Shown piece after piece: positions 1 to 6,619 of a DNA stretch of 11,882 bases. The notes beneath the pieces were generated by a model, which was given only the letters and a program-made list of their open reading frames with translations, did no database searches and was not told the origin of the DNA. A program made the translations under genes and the position numbers. The stretch's first letter is position 1. Each line of letters begins with the position of its first letter. Source of the stretch: an uncultured bacterium (GTDB lineage Bacteria; Bacillota_I; Bacilli_A; RF39; UBA660). Location of the stretch: positions 1-11,882 of the forward strand of contig CASEDN010000008.1 in assembly GCA_949286645.1 (NCBI GenBank). Reading direction: 5' to 3'.

Positions 1-15
1 AAAAGGGGAATCTAA

Positions 16-663
16 ATGACTATTGAAGAATTTATAAAAGAAGTAGAAGCTTTAGGGTTAAATGTAACAGAAGAAAAGCTAGAACAACTAGATATTATTT
101 ATAATACCTTAGTAGAAACCAATAAAACAATGAATCTAACAAGAATAACAGAAAAAGATGATGTTTACTTAAAACACTTCTATGATAGTTTGACCCTAGC
201 CAAAGTATATGACTTATCTAAAGTTAATACTCTTTGTGATATTGGAACAGGAGCAGGTTTCCCAGGGCTTGTCTTAAAAATATTCTATCCTAATTTAGAA
301 ATAACTTTAGTAGATTCTCTTTTAAAAAGAGTAAAATATCTTAACAATCTAATAGATAAATTACAATTAACTGGTATAAAAGCTTATCACATTCGTGCAG
401 AAGATTTAATAAAAGAAAATAAAAAATTTGATATCGTAACAGCAAGAGCCGTAAGTGCTTTACCTAAATTACTTCTATGGACTATGCCTTTAGTAAATAA
501 AAATGGTAGTTTTCTTGCTATGAAAGGAAATGTTGAAGAGGAATTAGAACTATCTAAAGATCTTATGAAAAAACATAACTGGTATGTTAATAAAAAAGAA
601 AGTTTTACCTTACCAAACAAAGATGATGTAAGAACAATTTTAGAAATAAAAAATAAAGCCTAG
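16..663 (+). CDS. rsmG: 16S rRNA (guanine-527-N7) methyltransferase RsmG
   Basis: RsmG (GidB) transfers a methyl group from S-adenosylmethionine to N7 of G527 in 16S rRNA, in the cytoplasm. The 215-residue product shows the family landmarks in order: MNLTRI at 39-44, HFYDSL at 54-59, the SAM-binding glycine loop DIGTGAGFPG at 75-84, the acidic strand end LVDS at 98-101, VTARAV at 141-146 and the MKG segment at 169-171. It is slightly shorter than B. subtilis RsmG (about 239 residues as I recall) but looks complete. The ATG is preceded by an AGGGGA ribosome site a few bases upstream. In Bacilli this gene normally follows mnmG and precedes noc/parA/parB, and the downstream half of that order is seen here. 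Its promoter lies outside the window. It ends in TAG, and no clear terminator separates it from the noc promoter. Confidence 0.97.
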   Translation: MTIEEFIKEVEALGLNVTEEKLEQLDIIYNTLVETNKTMNLTRITEKDDVYLKHFYDSLTLAKVYDLSKVNTLCDIGTGAGFPGLVLKIFYPNLEITLVDSLLKRVKYLNNLIDKLQLTGIKAYHIRAEDLIKENKKFDIVTARAVSALPKLLLWTMPLVNKNGSFLAMKGNVEEELELSKDLMKKHNWYVNKKESFTLPNKDDVRTILEIKNKA

Positions 664-681
664 CAAACTAGTACAATTAAT

Positions 682-689
682 GATATAAT
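682..689 (+). promoter_or_regulatory. Extended -10 promoter for noc
   Basis: A perfect TATAAT at 684-689 is preceded by TG and one base (682-683), the extended -10 form. The -35 region about 17 bases upstream (TAGCAA, 661-666) is poor, so recognition would rest on the extended -10. It sits between rsmG and the noc start at 736, whose ribosome site is AGAGGGG at 724-730. Confidence 0.6.
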
Positions 690-735
690 GAGATTAGTAA
701 AAAAATAAAAAGAATAGAATAAAGAGGGGATTAAT

Positions 736-2169
736 ATGGATAATAAAGATAATGAAGTTGTATATTTACATTTAGATGATATAATTCCAAATAGATTTCA
801 ACCTAGACAAGTCTTTGATGAGAAAGCTTTAAAAGAACTAGCTGTCTCTATTAAAGAACATGGTGTAATACAACCAATTATTGTTAGAAACATTGGTAAT
901 AAATACGAAATAATAGCAGGAGAACGTCGTTATAAGGCATCTGCTATGGCAGGACTTACTACAATACCTGCAATTGTTCGTAATTTAGATGATAAAGAAA
1001 GTAGTAAAGTCGCTCTTCTTGAAAACTTACAACGTAAAAACTTAAACCCAATAGAAGAAGCAAAGACATATCAAAAGATTCTTGAACTAGATCAAATGAC
1101 TCAAGAAGAACTAGCTAAAACTATGGGGAAAAGTCAAAGTGCCGTTGCCAATAAACTACGTCTATTAGCATTAACAGATGAAGTTCAAGATGCATTATTA
1201 AAAGATCAAATATCAGAACGTCATGCTAGAACTCTATTAAATGCTAAAGATGCTGAAACTCAAAAACAACTATTAAAAGAAGTTATAGATAAAAAAATGA
1301 CCGTAAGAGAATTGGAAGAAAAAATAAATCCAAAAGAAGAATTGACAACTTCAGACATTGATAAGCTTCTTAACCCAAGCCCAGTTAGTACTTCTATTCC
1401 TCAATCAGAAACACTAACTTTTTCACCTTCATCAACAACAATAAATAATCCTCAAGATAATTTTAATAAAAGCATAGGAATTGATTATTCAACACCTCCT
1501 AAATTCATAGATTATGATGTACCTAATATAAATGATAACTTAGAAAGTACTGCTAATAAATCTATAGATATTAATGAGATAAAAGATAATGCTAAAGATA
1601 TTAATGTTGATAATAACACAAGAGATGTTAATGAATTTTTAAAAGTTCCTTCAAAAGAAACAGAGAAAAAAGAAGAACTATCTGATAATTTTAAATTTTT
1701 CTCACCACTTGAAGAGGAAACTGAAGAAGCACCACCAAAACAAGAAACAATTTCTACATTTGAAACACCTATTCCAACTGATGCTCCTTTTATCAATGAT
1801 AATCCATTTAACCTAGGAGGAGAAACAAAAGACATAAAAGATTCTACCAGTACATCTATGGATACCTTATTAGCAGGTGTTACAAATAAAGAAAATAATC
1901 CTTCTCAAGAGGGGACTTCTATTCCAAGTATAGATACATTTAACAACCCATTCGCTCATAATCCTATTTTTAGTGATAACATAAAAGCACAAGAGAAACA
2001 ACAAGAAGTTTCTAAACCTAAATACACCTTAAATGAATCTATAAATTTAGTAAGAGAAACTTTAAAGACAATAGAAGAATCAGGTTTCAAAGTTGATAGT
2101 GAAGAGATGGATCTTGTCAATAACTATCAAATAACTATAAAAATTTCTAAAGAAAATAATGAAGGATAA
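736..2169 (+). CDS. noc: Noc-type ParB paralogue (nucleoid occlusion) with a very long low-complexity linker
   Basis: Noc is a CTP-dependent DNA clamp that spreads from specific sites and blocks FtsZ-ring assembly over the nucleoid. Residues 8-115 form the ParB CTP-binding domain: NRFQPR at 19-24, GVIQPIIVR at 43-51, GERR at 62-65, ENLQR at 96-100. Residues 120-200 carry the helix-turn-helix, GKSQSAVANK then SERHAR. Q134, K140 and R162 match the published Noc specificity residues (Gln, Lys, Arg), whereas the second ParB-like protein here has Arg, Met, Gly. Residues 430-471 resemble the Noc C-terminal dimerisation domain. Between them, about 202-429 is rich in Asn, Ser, Thr, Asp and Pro and is probably disordered. 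At 477 residues it far exceeds B. subtilis Noc (about 283). An in-frame TAG at 715-717 rules out a longer start, and no N-terminal amphipathic membrane helix is present. Family assignment is firm; retained nucleoid occlusion is inferred. Confidence 0.88.
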   Translation: MDNKDNEVVYLHLDDIIPNRFQPRQVFDEKALKELAVSIKEHGVIQPIIVRNIGNKYEIIAGERRYKASAMAGLTTIPAIVRNLDDKESSKVALLENLQRKNLNPIEEAKTYQKILELDQMTQEELAKTMGKSQSAVANKLRLLALTDEVQDALLKDQISERHARTLLNAKDAETQKQLLKEVIDKKMTVRELEEKINPKEELTTSDIDKLLNPSPVSTSIPQSETLTFSPSSTTINNPQDNFNKSIGIDYSTPPKFIDYDVPNINDNLESTANKSIDINEIKDNAKDINVDNNTRDVNEFLKVPSKETEKKEELSDNFKFFSPLEEETEEAPPKQETISTFETPIPTDAPFINDNPFNLGGETKDIKDSTSTSMDTLLAGVTNKENNPSQEGTSIPSIDTFNNPFAHNPIFSDNIKAQEKQQEVSKPKYTLNESINLVRETLKTIEESGFKVDSEEMDLVNNYQITIKISKENNEG

Positions 2170-2193
2170 AAGTAGAGTTAGATCTACTTTTTT
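2168..2193 (+). terminator. Rho-independent terminator after noc
   Basis: A perfect 9-bp stem, AAAAGTAGA (2168-2176) with TCTACTTTT (2183-2191), has a 6-base loop and runs into TTTTTT (2188-2193). The left arm starts inside the noc stop codon. It separates noc from the parA unit. Confidence 0.88.
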
Positions 2194-2204
2194 AGATAAA
2201 TTTC

Positions 2205-2233
2205 TTTTCATAATAACATATTTTTGATACAAT
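2205..2233 (+). promoter_or_regulatory. Promoter for the parA-parB-mscS-DUF951-abgT unit
   Basis: A -35-like TTTTCA (2205-2210, four of six matches) is separated by 17 bases from TACAAT (2228-2233), which has the TGn extension at 2225-2227. It lies between the noc terminator and parA, whose start at 2266 is preceded by AGAGAAGAGAGTG. No other promoter or terminator is evident before 6541. Confidence 0.55.
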
Positions 2234-2265
2234 AAAAAAGACAAGTAAGAGAAGAGAGTGATAAA

Positions 2266-3054
2266 ATGGCAAAGGTAATTTCTTTAGTTAATCAAAAAGG
2301 TGGAGTAGGAAAGACAACAACAAGTATTAACCTTTCTGCCTCATTAGCATTCCTTGGTAAAAAAGTATTATTAATAGACTTAGATCCTCAAGGTAACACT
2401 ACAACAGGAGTAGGTATAAATAAAGGAGATATTGATTTAAGCATATACGATGTTCTAACAAATAAATGTAGTACCAAAGATGCCATGATAAAAACTAAAT
2501 ATAAAAAATTATATGTACTACCTGCAACAATAAACTTAGCAGGACTTGATATTGAACTATTAGAAAAAAGTCAGAGTGAACCAGGCTTTGCAAAAGGAGC
2601 ACAGCTTAAATATCATCTAAAGGAATTAGATGATGAAAACTTTGATTTTATAATAATTGATTGTCCTCCATCATTAGGATTAATTACAACTAATGCCCTA
2701 ACAGCAAGTGATTCGGTTATTATTCCAGTACAGTGTGAGTTCTTTGCTCTAGAAGGAATAATGCAGCTATTAAATACTATAAGACTTGCTCAAAAACAAT
2801 TAAATCCTAATCTAGATATAGAAGGAGTCCTACTTACAATGCTAGATTCAAGAACAAACCTTGGTTTTGAAGTAGTAGATGATATTAGAAAATTTTTCAA
2901 AGAAAAAGTATATAATACTATTATACCAAGACTAATTAGATTAACAGAAGCACCTTCTCATGGAGAACCTATAATAGTATATGATCCTAAAAGTAAAGGC
3001 TCAGAAGCTTATCTAAACTTAGCAAAGGAAGTGATTGATAGAAATGGAAAATAA
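2266..3054 (+). CDS. parA: Chromosome-partitioning ATPase ParA/Soj
   Basis: ParA (Soj) is a deviant-Walker ATPase. It dimerises with ATP, binds DNA non-specifically, is stimulated by ParB and supports origin segregation; in Bacillus it also controls DnaA. The 262-residue product is near-colinear with B. subtilis Soj (253). Visible motifs are the deviant Walker A KGGVGKTTT at 11-19 (signature Lys11, catalytic Lys16), DLDPQGN at 38-44, Walker B FIIIDCPPS at 128-136, TASDSVIIPVQCEFFALEG at 146-164, and the basic DNA-binding patches DSRTNLG at 194-200 and PRLIRLTEAPSHG at 221-233. No N-terminal DNA-binding extension is present, so this is the chromosomal type. Its end overlaps the start of parB by 11 bases, implying translational coupling. 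Confidence is very high. Confidence 0.98.
   Translation: MAKVISLVNQKGGVGKTTTSINLSASLAFLGKKVLLIDLDPQGNTTTGVGINKGDIDLSIYDVLTNKCSTKDAMIKTKYKKLYVLPATINLAGLDIELLEKSQSEPGFAKGAQLKYHLKELDDENFDFIIIDCPPSLGLITTNALTASDSVIIPVQCEFFALEGIMQLLNTIRLAQKQLNPNLDIEGVLLTMLDSRTNLGFEVVDDIRKFFKEKVYNTIIPRLIRLTEAPSHGEPIIVYDPKSKGSEAYLNLAKEVIDRNGK
3025..3035 (+). promoter_or_regulatory. Ribosome binding site that decides the parB start
   Basis: AAGGAAGTGAT differs by one base from the ideal anti-16S complement AAGGAGGTGAT. It lies inside the parA coding region and ends 8 bases before the ATG at 3044. An in-frame TTG at 3035 overlaps this site and so cannot be the start it serves. Confidence 0.75.
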
Positions 3055-3931
3055 AAGGCGTGCTTTAGGAAAAGGTCTTGAGGAATTGTTCAATAATGAA
3101 CAATTAAAAATTTCTGATGTTGAAGAAAAAATAATTAATAATACTCCAAAAGACCAAATAGTAAATCTAAATCTAGATGAATTAAGAAGTAACCCATATC
3201 AACCTCGTAAAAACTTTGATGAAGAAAGCTTAAATGAACTAGCTTCTTCTATTAAAGAACATGGTGTTTTTCAACCTATAATTGCTAAAAAAAGTATTAA
3301 AGGTTATGAAATAATAGCAGGAGAACGTCGTGTTAAAGCATCAAGACTAGCAGGCTTAACTACAATACCTGCCATCATTAAAGACTTCACAGATGAAGAA
3401 ATGATGGAAATCGCTCTTCTTGAGAACTTACAAAGAGAAAACTTAAGTGCTATGGAAGAAGCAGAGGCCTATAATGCTTTAAAGACTAGACTAAACTTAA
3501 CTCAAGAAGAACTTGCTAAAAAAGTAGGTAAATCGAGAAGTCATATTACTAATATGCTAGGACTATTAACCTTGCCTAATGAAATAAAAGATGAAGTAGT
3601 AAAAGGTGAACTAAGTATGGGACATGCTAGAGTCCTAAGTAAGTTAAAAGATAAAGAACAAGCGATAAGTCTAGCAGAAAAGACAATAAATGAAAATCTA
3701 AGTGTTAGAAGGTTAGAAGAGTTAACTAATTCTAAAGAAGAATATCATCGTAAAAAAGAAATAACTCCCCATAAACCAAAATCTAAAGATAATGAGTACT
3801 CTTACTTAGAAAGTGATTTATGTGAAAAATTAGGGACAAAAGTTAAAATAAGAAACAATAAATTAGAAATAAGTTTTACAAATGCTAATGATTTAACAAG
3901 ACTACTGGAAATTATGCATTTAGATAAATAA
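3044..3931 (+). CDS. parB: Chromosome-partitioning protein ParB/Spo0J
   Basis: ParB is a CTP-dependent clamp that loads at parS sites, spreads along DNA and recruits condensin and ParA. I start it at ATG 3044 (295 residues, close to B. subtilis Spo0J). This gives the classic N-terminus with ALGKGLEELF at 7-16, the ParA-stimulating segment, and a well-placed ribosome site; an in-frame TTG nine bases earlier is less likely. The CTP domain shows PYQPRKNFD at 51-59, GVFQPI at 74-79, GERR at 93-96 and ENLQREN at 127-133. The helix-turn-helix is GKSRSHITNMLGLL at 162-175 followed by SMGHAR at 191-196. R165 and G193 are the ParB-type specificity residues; M171 and T176 differ from the Thr and Ala of the Caulobacter reference. 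Residues 252-293 form the C-terminal dimerisation domain. The linker is short, in contrast to the neighbouring Noc. Confidence 0.96.
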   Translation: MENKRRALGKGLEELFNNEQLKISDVEEKIINNTPKDQIVNLNLDELRSNPYQPRKNFDEESLNELASSIKEHGVFQPIIAKKSIKGYEIIAGERRVKASRLAGLTTIPAIIKDFTDEEMMEIALLENLQRENLSAMEEAEAYNALKTRLNLTQEELAKKVGKSRSHITNMLGLLTLPNEIKDEVVKGELSMGHARVLSKLKDKEQAISLAEKTINENLSVRRLEELTNSKEEYHRKKEITPHKPKSKDNEYSYLESDLCEKLGTKVKIRNNKLEISFTNANDLTRLLEIMHLDK

Positions 3932-3940
3932 AGGAGGTAG
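3931..3940 (+). promoter_or_regulatory. Strong ribosome binding site for a TTG-started mscS
   Basis: AAGGAGGTAG begins at the last base of the parB stop codon and ends 5 bases before the TTG at 3946. The near-perfect Shine-Dalgarno, and the lack of a nearby ATG in frame, support the unusual start codon. Confidence 0.75.
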
Positions 3941-3945
3941 TAACT

Positions 3946-4752
3946 TTGCAAGAATTTTTGGATTCTGAATTATTTATATATATAGTAAGACCCGTGATAT
4001 ATATTGGTTTCGCTTATATATTTTATAAATTGATAACTTTCTTTCTTGATAGAGCTTTACATAATAAACACATAAATAATAAGAATAAAAAACGAGTTAA
4101 TACTACCTTAAGTCTTATAAATAACTGTCTAAAATATATAATAATATTTTTAACAATTCTAATAATACTAAATAGCTTTGGTATTAATGTTAGTAGTATT
4201 TTAGCAGGATTAGGAATAGTAGCAGCAGTACTAACCCTAGCGTTCCAAGATTTAGCCAAAGACTTTATCGCAGGTATTTCTATAGTAATGGAAGACCAAT
4301 TTGAAATTGGCGATAATGTTATGATTAATGGCTTTCGTGGTGATGTTATCGCTATGGGACTTAAAACAACAAGAATAAAAGATTATAAAGGTGCCGTACA
4401 AATTATTTCTAATCACATGATAACAGAAGTTACTAACTATAGTTTAAATCCATCTTTAGCAGAAGTTACTATTCAAATTGATTCTGATAATGATTTAGAT
4501 AAAGTTGAAAAGATTATTAGAAAGACTATGGAAACAATTGATAAAACTTATGACTTTCTTAAAGGTAATACTGAGCTTTGGGGAGTTGAAATGGTAGATC
4601 AAAATTCTGTAACTTATAAATTGGCAGTTAAAACTAAAACTGGTAAAGACTTTGATATTCAAAGAAAGATGAGAAAAGATTTACAAGATGCTTTAACTAA
4701 AGCGGGTATTAAGATGCCACAAACACATATGGAGGTTCGTAATGGAAAGTAA
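3946..4752 (+). CDS. mscS: MscS-family small-conductance mechanosensitive channel
   Basis: MscS-type channels open when membrane tension rises and release solutes during hypo-osmotic shock. The 268-residue product has the short architecture of the Bacillus homologue (YkuT type). Membrane segments lie at about 10-33 and 60-80. The pore-lining helix is at about 83-115, including SILAGLGIVAAVLTLAFQD (84-102) and then FIAGISIVMEDQFEIGD, whose small-residue pattern and IGD turn are typical of MscS TM3 and the first beta strand. The cytoplasmic beta domain follows (about 120-180), with the alpha/beta vestibule domain to the end, including the IKMPQ segment at 255-259. Translation starts at TTG 3946, 14 bases after parB, behind a strong ribosome site. 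The 3' end overlaps the DUF951 gene by 11 bases. A Bacillus-like mscS/DUF951/ychF neighbourhood supports the call. Confidence 0.94.
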   Translation: MQEFLDSELFIYIVRPVIYIGFAYIFYKLITFFLDRALHNKHINNKNKKRVNTTLSLINNCLKYIIIFLTILIILNSFGINVSSILAGLGIVAAVLTLAFQDLAKDFIAGISIVMEDQFEIGDNVMINGFRGDVIAMGLKTTRIKDYKGAVQIISNHMITEVTNYSLNPSLAEVTIQIDSDNDLDKVEKIIRKTMETIDKTYDFLKGNTELWGVEMVDQNSVTYKLAVKTKTGKDFDIQRKMRKDLQDALTKAGIKMPQTHMEVRNGK

Positions 4753-4945
4753 AAATTACAAATTAGGAGATAGACTAGTATTAAAAAAAGGACATCCATG
4801 TGGTACTAATGATTGGGAAGTAGTAAAACTTGGCGCTGATATTAAACTAAAATGTACAGGCTGCGGGAGATTAGTATTTATACCAAGAATAGAACTAAAT
4901 AAGAAAATCAAGAAAATAATAGAAAAGGAGAGTCAAGATGCATAA
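4742..4945 (+). CDS. DUF951 family small protein (YyzM-like), function unknown
   Basis: This 67-residue protein belongs to the small DUF951 family, which I recognise from YyzM-like proteins next to mscS and ychF in Bacilli. The core is highly typical: GHPCGTNDWEV at 17-27, KLGADIKLKCTGCGR at 29-43 and VFIPR at 45-49. Cys20, Cys38 and Cys41 could form part of a metal site, but only three cysteines (plus His18) are visible, so this is not certain. The C-terminus is Lys/Glu-rich. No molecular role is established that I know of. It starts inside mscS behind GGAGG (4731-4735), overlaps mscS by 11 bases, and overlaps the downstream transporter by 8 bases, so these three genes are probably translationally coupled. 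Confidence 0.9.
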   Translation: MESKNYKLGDRLVLKKGHPCGTNDWEVVKLGADIKLKCTGCGRLVFIPRIELNKKIKKIIEKESQDA

Positions 4946-6542
4946 TAGAAGAAAATTAAAACTAAAAAAATTCTATCTTCATCCTATTACAGTTTACTTA
5001 CTTCTTACTTTCCTTGTATTAATATTAAGTGCTATTCTATCAGCTTTACAGATGCAAGGAACTTATAATACAATAAGTCCAACTACCAATGAGTTAGAAA
5101 GTACCTTAGTAACAGTAGAAAACCTATTAAACTTTGATGGAATGAAATATATATTTAGTAATGCTATGACTAATTTCTTATCTTTTGCACCTCTAGGTAT
5201 GTTACTATTAACTCTATTTGGTCTTAGTATTGCTAAGGCAACAGGATTCTTAGATACTTTTTGTAAAAGAGTATTAATTAAGATAGATAAGAAAATATTA
5301 ACATTTATTATTATATTTTTAGCAACTATCTCATCATTAATAAATGATGTAGGTTATGTTATTCTAATACCAGTATCTGCTATGTTATTCTTACTTAATA
5401 ATAGAAATCCCCATCTAGGTATTATTGCTGCTTTTGCAGGAGTAAGTTTTGGTTATGGAGTATCTATCTTCGTAGGAAGTATGGAAGTAAACTTAATACC
5501 AGATACGACAACAGCAGCTCGTCTTATAGATGCATCAGCTCATATCAGTTTAACATCAAATCTATTTATCATCATCGCTTTTTCAATTATCTTATCACTA
5601 GTTGGAACTATTATAATTGAAAAGATAATCGCTCCACGTCTTGGTAAATATAAAGAAAAAGAAGAACTATCAAAGACAGAAGAATTAGTAATAGTTGATG
5701 AAGTAGATGCTAAAGAATTAGAACAACAAAAGATAGAAAAAGAAAGACGTGAAAAAAGAGGTCTTAAAGCTGCTATCATAACAGGAATAGTAGTTGTCAT
5801 CTTATTTATATATTCGATAATACCAGACTTACCATATTCAGGAATGTTACTTGATATGGAAGAAGATACTTACTTAGGTCAATTATTTGGTCCAAACTCA
5901 TATTTTCAAGATGGCTTTACTTACATGATGGCTTTACTTTTAACCCTTGTTGGTATTGCCTATGGAATAGGTGCTAAAAGTATTAAAAATGATAAAGATA
6001 TAATTAATGGTTGTAAAGAAACATTCGCATCCATAGGAGAAATATTAATGCTTATCTTTGTAGTAGCACAGTTTACATCAGTATTTAGAGAAACAAACAT
6101 AGGAACAGTAATAGCCGCTTGGTGTGCTAATGCTATAGGTAATATAGGGTTTACAGGACTACCTCTAATAATCTTTGCTATTATTATGATAGGACTAGCT
6201 AATCTCTTTGTTCCAACACCAAGTGCAAAATGGCAAATATTCGCACCGGTTATGGTTCCTGCCTTCATGCAAGCAAACTTATCAGCACCATTCGCTCAAT
6301 TTATATTAAGAGCAGGTACTTCAATAACAGCAGGTATAACACCATTACTAGCATGTTTTGCTATTTACATAGGGTACTTAAATATTTATAATCAAGATAA
6401 ATCTAAACCAATAACAATCCATAAGAGTATAGGATACGTTCTTCCATACTTTGGAATAATTGCCGCTACTTGGATATTACTAGTAATAGGTTGGTACTTA
6501 ATAGGTTTACCTTTAGGACCAGGAGTATATGCAACAATTTAA
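4938..6542 (+). CDS. AbgT-family transporter
   Basis: This 534-residue integral membrane protein resembles the AbgT family, which includes AbgT (aminobenzoyl-glutamate uptake) and MtrF/YdaH (sulfonamide/aminobenzoate export). About ten hydrophobic segments are visible: roughly 14-38, 83-99, 121-153, 160-182, 207-230, 278-296, 328-346, 366-384, 404-425, 460-485 and 500-525, with possible hairpins. Family motifs are SSLINDVGYVILIP (132-145, Asp137), HLGIIAAFAGVSFGYG (159-174) and FVPTPSAKWQIFAPV (424-438). The segment LRAGTSITAGITP (457-469) aligns with the family R-x-G-D-S region, but Thr461 stands where MtrF/YdaH have Asp. A charged Lys/Glu loop occupies about 234-276. It overlaps the DUF951 gene by 8 bases, has ribosome site AAAAGGAGAG (4923-4932), and is followed by a terminator. 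Superfamily assignment is fairly sure; substrate and direction are unknown. Confidence 0.85.
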   Translation: MHNRRKLKLKKFYLHPITVYLLLTFLVLILSAILSALQMQGTYNTISPTTNELESTLVTVENLLNFDGMKYIFSNAMTNFLSFAPLGMLLLTLFGLSIAKATGFLDTFCKRVLIKIDKKILTFIIIFLATISSLINDVGYVILIPVSAMLFLLNNRNPHLGIIAAFAGVSFGYGVSIFVGSMEVNLIPDTTTAARLIDASAHISLTSNLFIIIAFSIILSLVGTIIIEKIIAPRLGKYKEKEELSKTEELVIVDEVDAKELEQQKIEKERREKRGLKAAIITGIVVVILFIYSIIPDLPYSGMLLDMEEDTYLGQLFGPNSYFQDGFTYMMALLLTLVGIAYGIGAKSIKNDKDIINGCKETFASIGEILMLIFVVAQFTSVFRETNIGTVIAAWCANAIGNIGFTGLPLIIFAIIMIGLANLFVPTPSAKWQIFAPVMVPAFMQANLSAPFAQFILRAGTSITAGITPLLACFAIYIGYLNIYNQDKSKPITIHKSIGYVLPYFGIIAATWILLVIGWYLIGLPLGPGVYATI

Positions 6543-6563
6543 AATACCGCAAGGTATTTTTTT
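6541..6563 (+). terminator. Terminator after the AbgT-family gene
   Basis: AAAATACC (6541-6548) pairs perfectly with GGTATTTT (6553-6560) around a GCAA tetraloop of the GNRA type, followed by a T run to 6563. It closes the parA-to-abgT unit and overlaps the last stop codon. Confidence 0.9.
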
Positions 6564-6564
6564 C

Positions 6565-6593
6565 TTTTAAATTGTATAGAACAATGCTATAAT
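6565..6593 (+). promoter_or_regulatory. Promoter for ychF
   Basis: TATAAT at 6588-6593 with a TGC extension (6585-6587) is a clear extended -10. The -35 position 17 bases upstream (TTTTAA, 6565-6570) is weak. A short dyad, ATTGT (6571-6575) and ACAAT (6581-6585), lies in the spacer and may be coincidental. Confidence 0.6.
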
Positions 6594-6619
6594 ATGGAAG
6601 TAAGAAAAGAGGTAATATT

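Noticed and set aside
736..2169. Noc length as a possible fusion or frameshift artefact
   Set aside because: The frame is continuous, the C-terminal dimerisation domain is in frame after the linker, and a terminator follows at once, so the gene is intact.
3035..3043. TTG as the parB start, nine bases before the chosen ATG
   Set aside because: The near-ideal ribosome site 3025-3035 overlaps the TTG, leaving no spacing, but is ideally placed for ATG 3044, which also gives the usual ParB N-terminus.
4023..4259. Minus-strand open frames across mscS, the transporter, ychF, rsmG and noc
   Set aside because: Each lies opposite a well-identified gene, has no ribosome site or recognisable domain, and results from codon composition on the coding strand.
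5746..5754. GACGTGAAA resembling half of a parS site
   Set aside because: Only one half matches; the other arm lacks TTTCAC and the sequence codes for a charged loop of the transporter. No full parS or Noc site was seen.
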